Of a stretch of 7,402 nt of DNA, positions 5,327 through 7,402 are shown piece after piece. The stretch is from Pseudomonadota bacterium (GTDB taxonomy: Bacteria > Myxococcota_A > Polyangia > Polyangiales > Polyangiaceae): contig JAEZYZ010000455.1 in assembly GCA_023418705.1 (NCBI GenBank), positions 1 through 7,402 of the forward strand, read 5' to 3'. The notes under the pieces were generated by a model. It worked only from the letters and a program-made list of their open reading frames with translations, ran no database searches and was not told the origin of the DNA. The stretch's first letter is position 1, and each line of letters opens with the position of its first letter. The position numbers were made by a program, and so were the translations under genes.

Positions 5327-6331
5327 TCAGCGGGCGGGCCCATCATGGGCTCGGTGTGATGGCGATGCGGCCGAGGCTTGGAACCCATGGGCAACCCATC
5401 TTCCGACCTCGACATGGCCCGCTTCCAGCGCCTCGAAAGTGGAGGTCGAGCCGCTCATGTAGGCGGCGATCAAGATGGGGGCGCGCCCGGGGGGCACCGC
5501 GATGGCGACGTCGTTGACCGCGTTTCGGCCCCCGCTGCCGGTTTTGTCACCCACGGCCCAGTCGCTGGGGAGGCCGGCCCGCAGGCGGCGCTTGCCGGTC
5601 TCGGCGGCGCGCAGCCAACCCAGGAGGCGCTCGCGGCTCGCCGGAGACAGCGCGTCGCCGACGAGGACCTCCTGCATCAGCCGGACCATGGCGCGGGGGG
5701 AGGTCGTGTCGCGCGGATCGCCGGGATGGTTCGTGTTGAGCTCGAGCTCGCGGCGGTCGAGCCGCGTGACCGGATCTCCGAGCGACCGCGCGTACTGGGT
5801 CAGCCCGGCGGGTCCCCCGGTCTTTTCGAGCAGGAGGTTGGCGGCCGTGTTGTCGCTCACGGTGACGATCGCCTCGGTGAGCGCGCCGATGGTCAGCCCG
5901 CCTTCGCCGACGTGCGCGCCCGTGACCGGTGCGTGCTCGATCAGATCCTCCGGCCCGTAGCTCACTCGTTCGTCGAGCGAGAGGCGGCCGTCGTCGACGC
6001 GCGCGAGGACCGCCGCAGCGAGCAGCCATTTGAACGTGGAGCACATCGCGAAGCGCTCGTCGGGTCGGTGGGAGAGCGCTCGACCGCTCCCGGTGTCCAA
6101 GGCGTAGACCCCGAGGCGCCCGCCGACGCGCCTCTCGATCGCCGCGGGGACGTCTGGGGTGCGCTGCGCGCCAGGTCCGTCGGGTGGGTTCTGCAAACCC
6201 GGCGTGCCCGGCGGGACCGGCGTGCCGGGTGGGGCCGGCGTGCCGGGTGGGGCCGCCGTCCTGGCGCGGGGCGCGCACGCGCTCCAAACGGCCCAGGACG
6301 TCGCGAGGAGAAAATGGCGTCGGGTGGCCAT
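5327..6331 (-). CDS. Class A serine beta-lactamase with Tat-like signal and proline-rich linker
   Basis: A 334-residue protein from ATG 6331; a GTG at 6340 would add three residues. All class A motifs are present: STFK (Ser98, Lys101; standard Ser70/Lys73) preceded by Cys as in MCSTFK, SDN (159–161; standard 130–132), RRELELN (Glu195 and Asn199; standard Glu166 and Asn170) and KTGSG (263–267; standard Lys234 onward). It would hydrolyse penicillins and probably cephalosporins in the periplasm. Ser at standard position 237 resembles CTX-M-type enzymes, but the spectrum cannot be predicted; the Cys partner at 238 seen in carbapenemases is absent (Gly). The N-terminus MATRRHFLLATSWAVWSAC has a twin-arginine-like start and ends in a near-lipobox (WSA-Cys19), so the protein may be a Tat substrate or lipoprotein. 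A Pro-rich spacer (about 25–60) precedes the domain. It is convergent with the barrel gene, 12 bases away. No LysR-type regulator is adjacent. Confidence 0.95.
   Translation of the reverse strand: MATRRHFLLATSWAVWSACAPRARTAAPPGTPAPPGTPVPPGTPGLQNPPDGPGAQRTPDVPAAIERRVGGRLGVYALDTGSGRALSHRPDERFAMCSTFKWLLAAAVLARVDDGRLSLDERVSYGPEDLIEHAPVTGAHVGEGGLTIGALTEAIVTVSDNTAANLLLEKTGGPAGLTQYARSLGDPVTRLDRRELELNTNHPGDPRDTTSPRAMVRLMQEVLVGDALSPASRERLLGWLRAAETGKRRLRAGLPSDWAVGDKTGSGGRNAVNDVAIAVPPGRAPILIAAYMSGSTSTFEALEAGHVEVGRWVAHGFQASAASPSHRAHDGPAR
5335..5353 (+). terminator. Possible hairpin terminator of the phosphoesterase–barrel operon
   Basis: CGGGCCCA (5335–5342) and TGGGCTCG (5346–5353) form an 8-bp stem, including one G·U pair in plus-strand RNA, around a 3-base loop. 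It lies 20 bases after the plus-strand stop and overlaps the last codons of the convergent beta-lactamase gene. No T-run follows, so termination is only suggested. Confidence 0.3.
6201..6254 (-). repeat. Three 18-bp tandem repeats encoding PPGTPx in the beta-lactamase linker
   Basis: Units at 6201–6218, 6219–6236 and 6237–6254 are in frame. The last two are identical and the first differs at two bases. They encode PPGTPA, PPGTPV and PPGTPG between the signal region and the catalytic domain. Because each unit is 18 bases, copy-number change would lengthen or shorten the linker without a frameshift. Confidence 0.85.
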
Positions 6332-6409
6332 CGGGTCCACGGTGGCCAGAGCCTCGCATGCACCGGGAGCTCGGTCGAGTGCCGGACGCGGCGGCGTGGG
6401 CCGCTCGAA

Positions 6410-7402
6410 TCAGGGCAGGCTGTTGAAAAAGTCGTGCATCGCCGTCACGGCGAAGCACGGCACACCGTGCATCGTGCCGCCGTAGTGCGGGTCGTTGTGC
6501 GAGCACCAGATGGTCGGCGCGGCGCAACCGCTGTACTCGATGCAGCCCGGATCCACCATCGTCCCCTCGCTCTGACAGCCGGCCACCATCGAATACGGCG
6601 ACGAGGCGCCGCCGCAGCTGTTCGTCGCACGGAACTGCTCGACGGTCTCGTGGCCGTCGCCATGGCCACGCTCGGCGTCCTTCTTCCCTTGGATGTACAT
6701 CACCGCAATGGGCCCCGTCATCGGACCATAGTCGGACGAGGCGACCGGCGCGACACCCTTGAAGCCAAAGTGCTGGGCGTCAGCGGTTCTGTTCGAAAGC
6801 AAGAGCTGCGAGATGAACTGCGCGCCGGAGCTGTGGCCGGTCGCGAACACCCGGCTCAGGTCGACGCAGTAGTTTTCCACGAGATCGTCGTAGACGCTCT
6901 TGGCGCGGCCGATATCCGCGTTGTACGACCAGCAGCCGTTCGTGTCCGCCGAGACCGGGACCGCGCGGATGTACTCCGACGCGAGGCTCGAGTTGCGCGT
7001 GAGGTTCATCCACTCCGTGTTCTCGATGCTCGTGCCGCGGTTGCCGGAGCTGCAGCCATGAAACGCGAACAGCACCGGCAGCGGGGTCGTGCCGTCGTAG
7101 CTGTCGGGGAACGCGAAGTAGTGACTGTTGGCGACCGACACCGTACCGCCGGGCGGCTTTCCGCCTCCCGCCTGGCAGCCGGGGCTGGGCACGGCCGTCG
7201 CGCTGCCGCCACCCGAGCCCGCTTGGCCCGCGCTGCCGCCCGATCCGCCCGCGCTCCCGCCGCCGCCATCGATGCCCCCGGTGCCGCCGACGCCGCCCCC
7301 CGTCCCCCCGGACGCGGCCACCCCGCCGCTGCCGCCGGTCCCGCCCCCGCTGCCGCCCCCGCCACCGCTGCCACCGGTGCCCGTGCTGCCACCCGACGAT
7401 AT
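6410..7402 (-). CDS. Secreted feruloyl-esterase / PHB-depolymerase-like alpha/beta hydrolase (5' end outside window)
   Basis: The frame is open from the window edge to TGA at 6412–6410, giving 330 visible residues; the signal peptide lies outside. The first ~67 residues are a Gly/Ser/Thr linker. The catalytic domain starts near PSPGCQAGG and contains the oxyanion segment FAFHGCSSG (about 112–120), the nucleophile elbow GHSSG (Ser191), a likely acid Asp in IQGKKDAERG (Asp242) and a likely catalytic His in HNDPHYGG (His306). The order and the many Cys residues (for instance in HGCSSG, NGCWSY, YCVDL, GCIEYSGC, IWCSH) fit the LpqC/feruloyl-esterase group of extracellular polyester- and plant-wall-directed esterases. 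Substrate could be feruloylated polysaccharide, a polyhydroxyalkanoate or another ester. An internal GTG at 7321 is only an artefact of the cut. The beta-lactamase gene follows on the same strand after about 80 bases; co-transcription is possible but unproven. Confidence 0.88.
   Translation of the reverse strand: MSSGGSTGTGGSGGGGGSGGGTGGSGGVAASGGTGGGVGGTGGIDGGGGSAGGSGGSAGQAGSGGGSATAVPSPGCQAGGGKPPGGTVSVANSHYFAFPDSYDGTTPLPVLFAFHGCSSGNRGTSIENTEWMNLTRNSSLASEYIRAVPVSADTNGCWSYNADIGRAKSVYDDLVENYCVDLSRVFATGHSSGAQFISQLLLSNRTADAQHFGFKGVAPVASSDYGPMTGPIAVMYIQGKKDAERGHGDGHETVEQFRATNSCGGASSPYSMVAGCQSEGTMVDPGCIEYSGCAAPTIWCSHNDPHYGGTMHGVPCFAVTAMHDFFNSLP
7202..7402 (-). repeat. Low-complexity Gly/Ser/Thr linker coding sequence
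   Basis: These bases encode about 67 residues made almost only of Gly, Ser, Thr and Ala (SGGSTGTGGSGGGGG..., GGTGGIDGGGGSAGGSGGSAG). The G+C content is extreme. Such linkers follow lipoprotein signal cysteines in many myxobacterial surface proteins and would hold the esterase away from the membrane. The stretch continues beyond the window. Confidence 0.8.

Noticed and set aside
5547..6527. 326-codon minus-strand frame overlapping the beta-lactamase
   Set aside because: It is a frame-shifted Arg/Pro-rich shadow of the beta-lactamase gene, which has every catalytic motif.

Overview
The window is G+C-rich, bacterial DNA that most resembles a large myxobacterial genome (Myxococcota, probably Polyangiales). 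This rests on the overall gene style: an ECF sigma factor paired with a FecR–TPR protein, a secreted esterase with a long Gly/Ser/Thr linker, and a member of the multicopy HNH-endonuclease-like family that I associate with such genomes. No rRNA, tRNA or CRISPR array was seen.

Left part (1–847): decayed and non-coding DNA. A minus-strand HNH-endonuclease-like gene is cut by an in-frame TAG at codon 56 and leaves the window at base 1. Upstream of it lies about 330 bases without a gene, holding three 10-bp direct repeats (517–546) and a strong hairpin (632–657). A plus-strand piece that looks like an IS1380/IS4-type transposase remnant (about 689–847) ends exactly where the next gene ends.

Middle part (848–3748, minus strand, transcribed right to left): an apparent three-gene operon. 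It encodes an ECF sigma factor, then a one-membrane-segment FecR-domain protein with a periplasmic TPR-like tail (8-base overlap with the sigma gene), then an exported protein with a putative outer-membrane barrel half (17-base gap). The set looks like a surface-signalling relay comparable to FecI–FecR–FecA, but with no TonB-dependent receptor.

The divergent 142-base region (3749–3890) carries six copies of GGCTC/GAGCC, two of them forming a tight palindrome. To its right a plus-strand pair (3891–5314) encodes a lipoprotein metallophosphoesterase and a probable outer-membrane beta-barrel protein, coupled by a GTGA overlap. The signalling operon and this envelope pair may share control.

Right part (5327–7402, minus strand): a class A serine beta-lactamase with a Tat-like, possibly lipoprotein, signal and a proline-rich linker built from 18-bp repeats. 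It is preceded by the 3' part of a secreted feruloyl-esterase/PHB-depolymerase-like hydrolase whose start is beyond the window.
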